From the NCBI GenBank assembly GCA_030591965.1, contig JAUVAA010000004.1, positions 1-45,672 of the forward strand: a stretch of 45,672 bases of DNA, read 5' to 3'. Position numbers and translations under genes: made by a program. Shown piece after piece: positions 36,132 to 45,672 of the stretch. The stretch comes from a bacterium (GTDB lineage: Bacteria > Pseudomonadota > Gammaproteobacteria > Methylococcales > Methylomonadaceae). The notes below the pieces were generated by a model. It saw only the letters and a program-made list of their open reading frames with translations, searched no databases and had not been told where the DNA came from. The first letter of the stretch is position 1. Every line of letters starts with the position of its first letter.

Positions 36132-36157
36132 TAGCACTCGTATTGAGTGAGTGCTAA
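36131..36157. promoter_or_regulatory. CIRCE operator (HrcA binding site)
   Basis: TTAGCACTC (36131-36139), nine bases, then GAGTGCTAA (36149-36157) is an exact match to the CIRCE consensus. It indicates that groESL is controlled by the HrcA heat-shock repressor. Confidence 0.97.
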
Positions 36158-36203
36158 TCGGTTTTAGTTTTTTTAATTTTTTATTATTTTAGGAGATATT
36201 TGA

Positions 36204-36491
36204 ATGAATATACGCCCTTTACACGACCGTGTGATCGTTAAACGTGTTGCAGCAGAAGAAACAACAGCAAGTGGTATCGTACTTCCTGGTTCAGCAACTG
36301 AAAAACCAAGTGAAGGCGAAGTGTTAGCTGTAGGTACTGGTAAAGTTTTAGATAACGGTCAAGTACATGAATTACACGTAAAAGTTGGCGATAGAGTGTT
36401 ATTTGGTAAATATTCAGGTAGCGAAGTTAAAATCGACGGTGAAGAAGTTATCGTGATGCGTGAAGACGATATTATGGGTGTTTTAGGTTAA
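36204..36491 (+). CDS. groES: Co-chaperonin GroES
   Basis: The 95-residue GroES caps the GroEL ring. It has the start [14 protein letters not shown], the mobile loop [27 protein letters not shown] and the end [21 protein letters not shown] lies 9 bases upstream. It is co-transcribed with groEL from the CIRCE promoter. Confidence 0.98.
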   Translation: MNIRPLHDRVIVKRVAAEETTASGIVLPGSATEKPSEGEVLAVGTGKVLDNGQVHELHVKVGDRVLFGKYSGSEVKIDGEEVIVMREDDIMGVLG

Positions 36492-36507
36492 GCCTAGAGA
36501 CACATAG

Positions 36508-38193
<1,686 letters not shown>

Positions 38194-38262
38194 ATGCCAC
38201 TCACACCATGAATTTCTGTTAATTATCAACAGGATACGGTGGTGTAAAATAAAAAAGGTAAC

Positions 38263-38345
38263 AAAATAGTAACAACACCTCTAATCTGAGGCGCATAAAA
38301 GCTGCATTTGTTACTATTTTTGCTACTAATTTTTTTAGTAGCAAA
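38263..38345. repeat. Paired inverted repeats downstream of groEL
   Basis: Two perfect inverted repeats sit side by side. AAAATAGTAACAA (38263-38275) pairs with TTGTTACTATTTT (38308-38320), and TTTGCTACTAA (38319-38329) pairs with TTAGTAGCAAA (38335-38345). The words GTAACAAA and GTAGCAAA recur nearby (38258, 38340, 38453, 38465). It looks like a recombinase or attachment-type site, and no coding frame is credible. Confidence 0.55.
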
Positions 38346-38353
38346 GACATCCG

Positions 38354-38391
38354 AAACCCCCTTATAAATGTATGTTTTTAAGGGGGTTTTT
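38354..38391 (+). terminator. Strong terminator downstream of groEL
   Basis: AAACCCCCTTA (38354-38364) and TAAGGGGGTTT (38379-38389) are perfect arms, followed by TT. It can end the groESL transcript about 160 bases after the stop. Confidence 0.75.
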
Positions 38392-38502
38392 CTTTGTCTG
38401 AAAAGTTCGCATACCAGCCAAAATAGAGTGTATGGGGGCGATTTTTTCAGTAGTAGCAAAAAAGGTAGCATTTTTTGAATTTTTGCTCAAAATTCTTTAT
38501 GG

Positions 38503-38520
38503 TTGACCAAAATTGGTCAA
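38503..38520. repeat. 18-bp perfect palindrome
   Basis: TTGACCAAAATTGGTCAA is fully self-complementary. It lies between the groEL terminator and the IS21-like remnant. A regulator or recombinase site is possible, and nothing decides between them. Confidence 0.45.
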
Positions 38521-38566
38521 TAAACAGCTTCTTAAGAACACCTCATTCCACACTTTTACCTTATCA

Positions 38567-38656
38567 CTACCCCTTACTTTTAAGGGAACGAGCAATTGAA
38601 CTAATACTCTCTCCACTGACAAGATGCCGTATTCTGACTTCGGCAATTATATCCAT
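38567..38656 (-). pseudogene. IS21-type istA 5' fragment
   Basis: From ATG 38656 the - strand reads MDIIAEVRIRHLVSGESISS then IARSLKSKG and stops at 38567. This resembles the N-terminal helix-turn-helix of IstA transposases (I-x-E-V-R-x-L-x-x-G-x-S-I-S-x-I-A-R-x-L). All downstream istA/istB sequence is absent, so the element is dead. Confidence 0.6.
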
Positions 38657-38666
38657 GATTAACACT

Positions 38667-38746
38667 CCAGGGTTCTCCGACAAAATATCGGATTTTACAC
38701 AATCTGGGGTGGAAACTTTTCAACGCTGTTTTCCCCAGAACCCTGG
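38667..38746. repeat. Nested inverted repeat at the IS21-like remnant end
   Basis: CCAGGGTTCT (38667-38676) and AGAACCCTGG (38737-38746) are perfect arms, and CTGGGG/CCCCAG is nested on the right side (38704-38709 with 38733-38738). The block lies just upstream of the istA fragment on the - strand and may be the element end. Confidence 0.55.
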
Positions 38747-38797
38747 TAAGTTTTGCAAGCTGATTAACACAAAGTCATGGTCGTGTAAATAGGGTCA

Positions 38798-41371
38798 CTA
38801 ACTTACGGTTTGTTGTACTAGGGCTTTTTTAAGAGTTTCTTGCCATTCTTTTTGCGAAGGGACTTTATTGATAGCTTTTTTAATTTTATTTATACCTTCT
38901 TCTATATGGTTTTTTTTCAGGTAAACAAGACCTACCATGTAATTGCATGCAGCATGATCTGGAATGTGATGCAGCATTTTTTTAAAGTTAGTTTCGGCTT
39001 CGTCAAGTTCACCTTTGTGGTAGTGCTCAACACCGGTGGTTAGGTAGCCTGCTATAGGTAGAGTAAGCATTTTGATATCTTCAATTTGTATTTTTTTGTT
39101 GGTGCCTTTTGTCAATGGAGTAAGGTGCTTTTCATAGTGTTTCCATTTTTCTTTTGAGGTTTTGTAGATGGGTTGACGTACTTGCCAGACGCTGGCTGTC
39201 TTAACAGAGCGCTCAAGTTCGTTAAATTTTAGAACTTGGGCCTCCCAATTTACACCAATGTAGTTAAGCATTTTTCGAGCTATGCTTTCAGTGTCGTTAA
39301 CGACATCTTCATAGTTTATTTCTAGAATTTCATTGGGAAAGAGGGTTTGCCAATGATGCATCATCATATTGTGATCTGCAAGTTGTTCACCTATCCATTC
39401 TAGGTCATAGGCAAAGCCCATACCGCCATGTTTGGCTTGGTAGTCGGTAAAGTAGTTTGAGAGGGCAATATCTCTCGGGTCACGTCTAACTGAGATGATT
39501 TTAGCATTAGGAAAAAGAAATTTGATAAAGCCAATATGCTCAAAATTATGCGGAAGTTTGTCGATGATATGCAAAGCTTGTTCATCGTATTCTTGAAGTT
39601 CATCTAAAATACCGGTGGCAATCCCTTCTATTACGTAGGGCGTATAGTCATCTATACAATCTGGGTAACGCCTTCCTGATCCGGTGTGGCGTTCCCAGCG
39701 ATTTAACCCTTGTATACGGCTTGGTATAACACCGAGTTCCCCAGCACCACAGATTTTGCTATGCCCCGCTAAAATTTGCTCTACAAGTGTAGTGCCTGAG
39801 CGTGGCATACCAAGTACATAGATAGGCAAGCTGGAATTAACACCGGTATTAGGGCGATGTTCATAGAGCTCTTTACAGAAGGCGTAACGGATGCGCCCGC
39901 ATTCTTGACGATGTGCTTTTGCGTTGTATTTTAGAAGTTGTTTACTTGTATTATTCGCCTCTTCCGCAAGGGAAAAAGCTTTATCGTAGTCTTTCCTTTT
40001 TTCCCATGCACTAGCAATTTTCAATAGTAAACTACTGTTAACTCCCCCTTCTAGACTGGATTTTCTTGCAATTTTTTCCATGCGTTCTAGCACAACTGAG
40101 TTATCAGGGAAGTTGCGTGCATTAATGAGGGATGAGTAGCCTTTTGTTTGATCAATATCTTTAATGCGCTCAAACAATGCGATGGCCTCATCTATGTTAC
40201 CGCGCTGCATTTGTAGCTCACCCAGGCCTTGTAACGCACCAATAAAGTAAGGGTTTTTTGCTAATACTTCTTTAAAGAGGTTTTCTGCTAAATCAAAATT
40301 TTGTTCTTGGCTCTCGACTTGAGCTAAGGAATTTTTGGCTTGTAGACTGAGTGCTTTTATCATGCTGTCTGAGATTTCATCACTAGTCTGCATTGTTTCA
40401 ATCAGTTCAACAGCTTTTTCTGCCGCGTGGCGAGCTTGCTCTATCACTTGGTGTAAGCAGGCGGTTGATAGCTGCACCCAGTATATTACTTCAGGTTTTT
40501 CATTTTCTTTTGCTAGCGAAATAAGTCGTTTGAGTAGTTTTACCACTTGCCCTGTACGACCTTGTATATTAGCTAGTTCATATAATTGATAAATAAGTAT
40601 TTCATTTTTTGGGTAAACTTTTAAAGCTGAAATAAGAGATTCTTCTGCTGTGGCGTGTTCGCCAATACTTGATAAGGTATTGGTAAATTGAACAATTAAA
40701 GTAGTCCACTGATCTTCGTTAAGAAGTGCTTTGTATTTTTCTAGCCATTGTTCAGCTTGGGTTATTTGTTGGTTAATAACCCAAAGTTCGAGTTGGCCAC
40801 AACGGAATTGTTCAGTAAAATGAGCTATGGCAGTTTCGGGTAGTTTTTCTTTCTGTTCATTTAAGTAGCGGATACCTACATTTAATGCATTCTGTGCGTT
40901 TTTAATATCTTTAGTTTGTAGGTAGAGGCGAGATAAAACGCTCCAAATAGGTAGTCGGGTAGGAATTAGCGTAATAGATTGTTGATATAAAGTAATGGCT
41001 TGTTCAAACTCATCATTTTGCATATAACACCAGGCTAATCGTGCTAAGGCCATTGCATTATTAGGGTGCTTATTGATGATGGTTTCTAAAAGTTCTTTTG
41101 CTTCTTTAAGTCGATACATTAAACAATAGACGCCAGCAATATCAACAAGGGCATCATCATTCAGCTCAGTTAGATATGCTTGTATCTCTACTAGTGCTTT
41201 TTCAGCTTCGATATGTTCGTTTAAATGTACAAAGGCAAGTATTTTTAGGGGCAATGCTTGAATGTCATTTGTTTGTGCAAGATAATTTTTTACTTCTTTT
41301 TTTAGTGTAGTAAATTGTTGTTGATCAACTAAATCGTGAAGATATTGGATGGATGACATAAGGCTGCTCAT
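38798..41371 (-). CDS. TPR-repeat sulfotransferase family protein
   Basis: The 857-residue protein has tetratricopeptide repeats over about residues 1-490 (for example PNNAMALARLAWCYMQNDEFEQAITLYQQS and NPYFIGALQGLGELQMQRGNIDEAIALFERI). A sulfotransferase domain lies at about 510-745. The P-loop-like phosphosulfate site is YVLGMPRSGTTLVEQILAGHSKICG, and IISVRRDPRDIALSNYF is the 3'-phosphate loop. A last TPR pair (HYHKGELDEAETNFKKML...) closes it. Such proteins sulfate envelope sugars or peptides with PAPS, and the substrate is unknown. No partner gene is adjacent. Confidence 0.87.
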   Translation of the reverse strand: MSSLMSSIQYLHDLVDQQQFTTLKKEVKNYLAQTNDIQALPLKILAFVHLNEHIEAEKALVEIQAYLTELNDDALVDIAGVYCLMYRLKEAKELLETIINKHPNNAMALARLAWCYMQNDEFEQAITLYQQSITLIPTRLPIWSVLSRLYLQTKDIKNAQNALNVGIRYLNEQKEKLPETAIAHFTEQFRCGQLELWVINQQITQAEQWLEKYKALLNEDQWTTLIVQFTNTLSSIGEHATAEESLISALKVYPKNEILIYQLYELANIQGRTGQVVKLLKRLISLAKENEKPEVIYWVQLSTACLHQVIEQARHAAEKAVELIETMQTSDEISDSMIKALSLQAKNSLAQVESQEQNFDLAENLFKEVLAKNPYFIGALQGLGELQMQRGNIDEAIALFERIKDIDQTKGYSSLINARNFPDNSVVLERMEKIARKSSLEGGVNSSLLLKIASAWEKRKDYDKAFSLAEEANNTSKQLLKYNAKAHRQECGRIRYAFCKELYEHRPNTGVNSSLPIYVLGMPRSGTTLVEQILAGHSKICGAGELGVIPSRIQGLNRWERHTGSGRRYPDCIDDYTPYVIEGIATGILDELQEYDEQALHIIDKLPHNFEHIGFIKFLFPNAKIISVRRDPRDIALSNYFTDYQAKHGGMGFAYDLEWIGEQLADHNMMMHHWQTLFPNEILEINYEDVVNDTESIARKMLNYIGVNWEAQVLKFNELERSVKTASVWQVRQPIYKTSKEKWKHYEKHLTPLTKGTNKKIQIEDIKMLTLPIAGYLTTGVEHYHKGELDEAETNFKKMLHHIPDHAACNYMVGLVYLKKNHIEEGINKIKKAINKVPSQKEWQETLKKALVQQTVS

Positions 41372-41625
41372 TGTAAAAAAATCTAATGGTAAATTAAAAA
41401 TGTCTGCTTTAAAATAATACCTTTAACATATTAACAGTTTTACGGACACAACCCGGTCGAGATTATTTTAAATTATGCCTAAATGTTGCTGCTGCACAAT
41501 TCAGCAATAAATATCAGGGTTTAGTGCTTACGACAGCATTTTAGAGTGTGATTATGTGGTACATCATACGGTATCGACAGGTTCAAGACTTAAACTCTAA
41601 TGCAACTTTATAACAGAAAGGGATT

Positions 41626-43422
41626 ATGACTATAAAAACAAAAATAATAGGTTTTAAATTAAAACCGATTAGCCTTATATTACTTACTAGTGTTTTAAAT
41701 GCCTGTAGCGAACCTAAAAATGATGGTATACCCAATGACTATGCAAGTAATAGTGCATCAATCACTGTTGCAGGAGATGTGATTGATGGGCCGATAGTTA
41801 ATGGTATTATTGAATTACGTGACCGTGATAATGTGATTATTAACAGTTCAAAAACAGATACTAAAGGACATTATGCTTTAACAATTCCTGATAGTGCTAA
41901 ATTCCCTTTATTGGCTACTATTACAGAGGGAACCGATATTGTTACTGAGCAACCGCTGATTTTTTCACTCAATTCAGTAATTATTGAGGACATCCAAACG
42001 ACAAGTAATAAAACCATTAATATCAATACTTTTTCAAGTTTGATTACGCTATCAACCCAATTATTTCCTAATCATAGTGCAGGTGAGATTAGTCAAGCAG
42101 TTAAGAATATATTAAATGGTATGAGTTTTGGTTTAGATATGAATATTAACCCCGTATCAACGCCAACCAGTAAAGATAACGTGGCAGATATTATTAAAGC
42201 CAACCAAGCGGCGATTGAGTTTATGAAACGACTCAGTCATGCTGCTGAAAAATCACTGACTAAAACCATGAAGGCGGTTGTTGAGGATTTAAGTGATGGT
42301 CAAATTGATGGGCAAGTCGCGGCAGGAATTGTAAAAACACAATTAACCGAGCGTATCAGTCAATTAGCCCAGTTGATTCAAAAACAAGTGATTGAAGAGT
42401 TAAAACAGAATCAATTAGAAATACGTGACGAAGAAGGCAATGTATTATTTCTAGGTGTGGAGTTTGCACAGCAAATGAATAATGCGATTAAGATTAATCA
42501 ACCTGAAGCCGATGCAAACCAAACTGTTGAGAAGGTTTTACCAACAGAAAAATTAGAAGCTGAATTAGCTCTCGTGATTGAAGGCATATACGGTTTTGAT
42601 GAAAGTTTATTTAAGCAGGCAGGGGTGAGTGTCGGGCCTGTTATTACTTTACAGGGCGCTCAACAAATTAATTTAATTCAAGGTGAAACCTACATAGAAT
42701 TAGGTGCAGTCGCGTACCATGGTGTAGAGGGATATATCCAGCCTATTATTAGTGGTAATGTAGATATTGATACTATTGGTCGTTATGTCGTCACCTATAC
42801 CGCAGTGGGTAGTTTAGGTAATACTTCAATAGCGACACGAGTGATTAATATTCTTGATCCAGTATTAGATGTAGTTGATGAAAGTAATAATTTTAGTGAG
42901 CAGAATACCACGCTGCCTATTTTAGACAGTGCTGAAATTGATCCTACAATTGTTGTATTTGATTTAATTGAAGGAGTAAGCTCAAATCATTCTGGGCGTG
43001 AATTTGATTCAAGTGTTAGCTATGATATATATATACAAGTTAATTCAGGTAGCACGATAAATAATATTCCAGAAGAAGAGTCTGATACTTGGGGTGTTTG
43101 GCATGCTTGGGATAGACTTTCATCTGATGATCATATTATATTTGTTGGTTCAGACGGTATTATATTAGGGGAAGAGAACATGCCTGTAGTAAAGTACGCA
43201 CAATTTGAAAATACTTATTTTTTAAAATCAGCCACATTTACGGCAATAGCACTTAATTTTAACGGTAATTTTACTAGAGTAGTTGATGATTATTATAGCT
43301 CAGCTATCTTAGGAGATAATGTACTTGTAACGCATTCAATTAATCAAATTCCTCAAGTTAATTTAATGCAAATGCTTCCCCAAAGGCCAGAAACTATCTG
43401 GAGTAATCAAGGGTTATTGTAA
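41626..43422 (+). CDS. Large lipoprotein with DUF5011-like Ig domain
   Basis: The 598-residue protein has a lipoprotein signal with lipobox LNAC (Cys near residue 27). Residues 45-115 resemble a carboxypeptidase-regulatory-type beta domain (VAGDVIDGPIVNGIIELRD...TKGHYALTIPD). A long helical region (about 130-320) follows. Near 345-420 lies an HYR/DUF5011-like Ig domain (YIELGAVAYHGVEG, DTIGRYVVTYTAVGSLGNTS). The C-terminal 170 residues, with WGVWHAWDR, are unlike anything I recognise. It is probably outer-membrane anchored and adhesive or surface-structural. It stands alone, divergent from the TPR gene. Confidence 0.7.
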   Translation: MTIKTKIIGFKLKPISLILLTSVLNACSEPKNDGIPNDYASNSASITVAGDVIDGPIVNGIIELRDRDNVIINSSKTDTKGHYALTIPDSAKFPLLATITEGTDIVTEQPLIFSLNSVIIEDIQTTSNKTININTFSSLITLSTQLFPNHSAGEISQAVKNILNGMSFGLDMNINPVSTPTSKDNVADIIKANQAAIEFMKRLSHAAEKSLTKTMKAVVEDLSDGQIDGQVAAGIVKTQLTERISQLAQLIQKQVIEELKQNQLEIRDEEGNVLFLGVEFAQQMNNAIKINQPEADANQTVEKVLPTEKLEAELALVIEGIYGFDESLFKQAGVSVGPVITLQGAQQINLIQGETYIELGAVAYHGVEGYIQPIISGNVDIDTIGRYVVTYTAVGSLGNTSIATRVINILDPVLDVVDESNNFSEQNTTLPILDSAEIDPTIVVFDLIEGVSSNHSGREFDSSVSYDIYIQVNSGSTINNIPEEESDTWGVWHAWDRLSSDDHIIFVGSDGIILGEENMPVVKYAQFENTYFLKSATFTAIALNFNGNFTRVVDDYYSSAILGDNVLVTHSINQIPQVNLMQMLPQRPETIWSNQGLL

Positions 43423-43632
43423 TTTTTATTACCCGGATACCCATTTCTTTGGGGGGCTAGTTTTGAAAATTGGATGGTGTATCAAGTTGCCTATGGATTG
43501 ATCAGCATAAGTTTGAACTGGGGGTTGAAGCGCAACGAGACGAAAACGTCAGGGCAACCACATCTAAATTCAACTCGATTTATGGTATAAGAAAGATATA
43601 AATTACTGAAAATCAAGAGGTTATTATATTGG

Positions 43633-44018
43633 ATGGCTCGGATTAAAGAAGATATTACTCATGCATTATCCAAATCTGCTTGTCACCTCTATGCTTATGT
43701 CATCATGAGTAATCACTTGCATCTTCTTATTACCCTAGCGGGCACGAAATAGACTGGCACTATCTGGGAAGGTCGGTTTAAGTCATGCCTAATAGATAGT
43801 GAGAACTACCTTTTACACTTTATCATTATATTGAAATGAGCCCCGTTAAGGCTAATATGGTTAAAGGCACTGCTGATTATCCTTGGTCAAGTCACCGGCA
43901 TAATGCGTTAGGTGAAGAAGGTATTTTAATCACTGAACATAAGCTATATCAGAATTTAGCTAAAAGTTCTGCATTACGGGTTGAAAATTACCAAAACTAT
44001 AGGGATCAAGCTGGCTGA
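43633..44018 (+). pseudogene. Decayed REP-associated tyrosine transposase (RAYT)
   Basis: The sequence reads LYAYVIMSNHLHLLIT, the HUH motif of Y1/RAYT enzymes, in a first frame broken by TAG at 43750. Then come GTIWEGRFKSCLIDSENYLL, a frameshift, YHYIEMSPVKANMV, and DYPWSSHRHNALGEEG to a stop at 44018. All are in RAYT order, but the N-terminus and middle are missing. At least one stop and one frameshift make it inactive. The bases 43423-43632 upstream hold no other feature I recognise. Confidence 0.85.
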
Positions 44019-44027
44019 CCCCATGAA

Positions 44028-44240
44028 ATGGCAGCTGTTCAACTGATGCGTAATACTGCAAGTTTATGTATCACGCTAACAGGAACGGCTTTAGGGAAAA
44101 TATTACACCCTCTCTTAATAGCCATGGCACAAACGGAAATCGGGCAACGAATCAGGCCAAATCAACCAAGAGTTATTAAGCGAAGACCGAAGGGGTATTC
44201 ATTAATGACAAAACGAAGAAGAGAATATGCAACCAGTTGA
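44028..44240 (+). pseudogene. IS4-type transposase C-terminal fragment, copy 1
   Basis: The frame ends RPNQPRVIKRRPKGYSLMTK, a common C-terminal string of IS4-family transposases (PR-x-x-KRRPK-x-Y-x-L-M-T-K). It has no catalytic core, and the piece is followed by a second diverged copy 430 bases later. Confidence 0.65.
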
Positions 44241-44479
44241 TATGGAAGGAATTAGTGTGACTGGTAGCGGTATTACCGGCTGACCCTATGAACCTCGATG
44301 GACCGCTACGAGAAAGTGGAAAAAAATTATTGAAAAAAGCTTAACGGGGTTTATATTCCGAACTCTGTGTCGACCCCTATTACTTCTTTCTTTTTCAAGT
44401 AATACTCTAACAAACCTATTTTAGATTCCATATATCAATCTAAATTAACTCGTAAATCCAGAACTACACAAGCTGAAGT

Positions 44480-44623
44480 GCTCATTTTGTGTATCACATT
44501 AACAGGAGCAGCCTTAGGAAGATTAATCCCCTCTAATAAGTCAAACAGAAATTGGCCAAATGAGCCAAGAGATATCAAGCGAAGACCAAAAGGGTATTCA
44601 TTAATGAAAAAACGAAGAAAATA
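44480..44623 (+). pseudogene. IS4-type transposase C-terminal fragment, copy 2
   Basis: This is a diverged duplicate of copy 1. ATTTTGTGTATCACATTAAC matches 44060-44080, and the frame ends WPNEPRDIKRRPKGYSLMKK then stop at 44623. GTAACTGGTAGCGGTA follows both copies (44260 and 44657), so the duplication reaches past the coding fragment. Confidence 0.6.
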
Positions 44624-44691
44624 ATATACAACTAATTGATATTTATTGTTTAAATGTAACTGGTAGCGGTACTAACACCTGTCCCTTGTTT

Positions 44692-45480
44692 TTATTTGCT
44701 GAGTTTACATTTATTAATTAGATTCTCGCCGCTAGAATCTAGTGGGTGAGTTGCTACAGCTTTTTCTACTATGTAATGAAAAAAATCTGATTCAACAATA
44801 TTGCAGTAGTCTTTGTAGTGACGTCGATATAAACGTATCGCTTCTGTAATTTCGTTCATTTGTAATAACGTGATTGTCATTGCAGTGACAATCTCCTTCT
44901 TTCTTTTTTTATGCGTTAAAAGTTTAGATTGTTCAGTCGTATTGTTAATTTTAATAGTTTGACATTCGTATATCGCGTCAAGTGCAGACTTAAATTGACG
45001 ATGATGTTTGAGCTTAAAAGCTTGATCATAGGCGTCATGAAACGTTTTTGTTTTAGTGAGGTCACAGATATTTGTTATTGAAGCATTGAGTTTTTTAGCT
45101 TTCTTAAAAAGAGTTAAAGCTTTAATGATATCACCTCTATTCAGTACTACAAGGTACCGCAACTCAGCGAGTTTACCTATTTCTATATAAAGCTCTTTAC
45201 GCTCAGGTACACTGAGTGGATTAGCTACTTCTTTGATTTTGCATTTATATATTTTTTCAAGTTCAACTTCTAGATTTGCATAATCATTAGTAATTGCGTA
45301 GTTTTTAATTGTTTTTCTATATGCTGCTGTTTTAGTAGAATCACAGATTTCTTTATTTTTTGCACGTGTTATTTGTATATTTTTTTTATATTTTTCTGTA
45401 TAGCCCTTCACCATTGCTTGGTGTGTTGTACAGGCTGTTAATAAAAACAGTATCAAAATGCATAGCGAAAAATATCTCAT
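44692..45480 (-). CDS. Putative lipoprotein with TPR-like helical repeats
   Basis: The 262-residue protein has a signal peptide and lipobox LTAC (Cys 17). The mature part is Lys-rich and helical with repeated Cys-Asp/Cys-Lys pairs (EICDSTKTAAYRKTI, NICDLTKTKTFHDAYDQAFK, AIYECQTIKI), suggesting two or three related units with TPR-like segments such as GDIIKALTLFKKAKKL. No named family was recognised. It sits alone among transposon fragments, and base composition is very AT-rich. Confidence 0.6.
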   Translation of the reverse strand: MRYFSLCILILFLLTACTTHQAMVKGYTEKYKKNIQITRAKNKEICDSTKTAAYRKTIKNYAITNDYANLEVELEKIYKCKIKEVANPLSVPERKELYIEIGKLAELRYLVVLNRGDIIKALTLFKKAKKLNASITNICDLTKTKTFHDAYDQAFKLKHHRQFKSALDAIYECQTIKINNTTEQSKLLTHKKRKKEIVTAMTITLLQMNEITEAIRLYRRHYKDYCNIVESDFFHYIVEKAVATHPLDSSGENLINKCKLSK

Positions 45481-45546
45481 TTCTTATTCTTTTTTAAGTG
45501 TACATTTGATTTAAATTGCCTAACGAGTAGTTTATATCATTGCGGG

Positions 45547-45672
45547 GTAAGCGCTCAATGACGCACGTACTTGCCCTATTCAGAAATATCCGGTTTTTTA
45601 ATATTCCAAGGCAGCAAAGCTTCCACTTGATCAACCGTATCAGCATAGGGTAAGGCAGTGAGTAGTTGCTTA
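45547..45672 (-). mobile_element. End of an IS66-type element (partial)
   Basis: GTAAGCG at 45547 matches the terminal bases of IS66-family inverted repeats, and the element continues out of the window. A transposase 3' end lies 29 bases inside. The bases 45481-45546 between the lipoprotein gene and this end show no other feature. Confidence 0.65.
45576..45672 (-). CDS. IS66 family transposase TnpC, C-terminal end (partial)
   Basis: From the window edge the - strand reads KQLLTALPYADTVDQVEALL then PWNIKKPDISE and stop (45578-45576). The L-P-x-A-D-T...LLPWN tail is characteristic of the C-terminus of IS66 transposases. The catalytic domain is outside the window, so activity cannot be judged. 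Confidence 0.82.
   Translation of the reverse strand, partial: KQLLTALPYADTVDQVEALLPWNIKKPDISE

Noticed and set aside
38226-38471. 81-codon open frame on the - strand behind groEL
   Set aside because: It runs through inverted repeats and a terminator, and the protein is low-complexity with no recognisable motif.
38475-38792. 105-codon open frame on the + strand before the TPR-sulfotransferase gene
   Set aside because: It is antisense to the istA fragment and the IS end palindromes, and no homologous pattern was recognised.

Overview
The window is about 45.7 kb of bacterial chromosome with low to moderate GC. Gene content and order point to a gammaproteobacterium: yqeY-dnaG-rpoD followed by tRNA-Ile2, guaBA, tex, metK-ahcY-metF and groESL. 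A complete pqqA-B-C-D-E set makes a PQQ-dependent dehydrogenase user likely. Together with the S-adenosylmethionine cycle genes and the GTAGGGCGG-type intergenic repeats, a methanotroph or methylotroph of the Methylococcales kind is plausible. The lineage is inference, because no methane or methanol oxidation gene lies in the window.

Layout. Positions 1-9100 hold housekeeping genes on the + strand: the yqeY end, dnaG, rpoD, tRNA-Ile(CAU), metK, ahcY, metF, rsmE and a CPBP protease. yajQ and cca follow on the - strand, then an IS200-type element with an intact tnpA. Next come a TSUP transporter, rubredoxin, guaB, guaA, tadA and a SIMPL protein on +, and tex on -. Positions 19779-23335 hold a retron defence cassette on -: a promoter, a candidate msr-msd RNA, a terminator-like hairpin, a reverse transcriptase, a PtuA-like ATPase with a Sel1-like N-terminus, and a PtuB-like HNH nuclease. 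Then come cobB-cobO, pip-ubiX, an AraC regulator divergent from a DUF3332 lipoprotein, an HdeD-like membrane protein, and two toxin-antitoxin modules. These are phd-relE with a perfect operator palindrome, and hepT-mntA placed directly behind pqqE. The pqq operon runs on - and is interrupted by a MITE-like element between pqqD and pqqC. A terminator hairpin follows pqqA, which is only 24 codons long. moeB and a CIRCE-controlled groESL follow, then a TPR-sulfotransferase, two lipoproteins, and a stretch of decayed mobile elements (IS21, RAYT, IS4 and IS66 types).

The housekeeping part links DNA replication and transcription initiation to one-carbon and methyl metabolism (MetK, AhcY, MetF) and GMP synthesis. 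The pqq operon makes the redox cofactor of periplasmic dehydrogenases. The accessory part, roughly 19.7-31.4 kb plus 38.2-45.7 kb, contains defence and toxin-antitoxin modules and fossils of several transposon families. These fossils include an IS6-like 3' end, a dGTPase 3' end and a duplicated ubiX 3' end. The retron is the most notable system. Its protein part fits the known ATPase+HNH (Ec78-like, type I-A) class. Its non-coding RNA, read from the sequence, has a1/a2 arms, an exact -10 box just upstream, a roughly 24-bp msd stem and a terminator-like hairpin before the RT gene, and it appears to be a new sequence variant.
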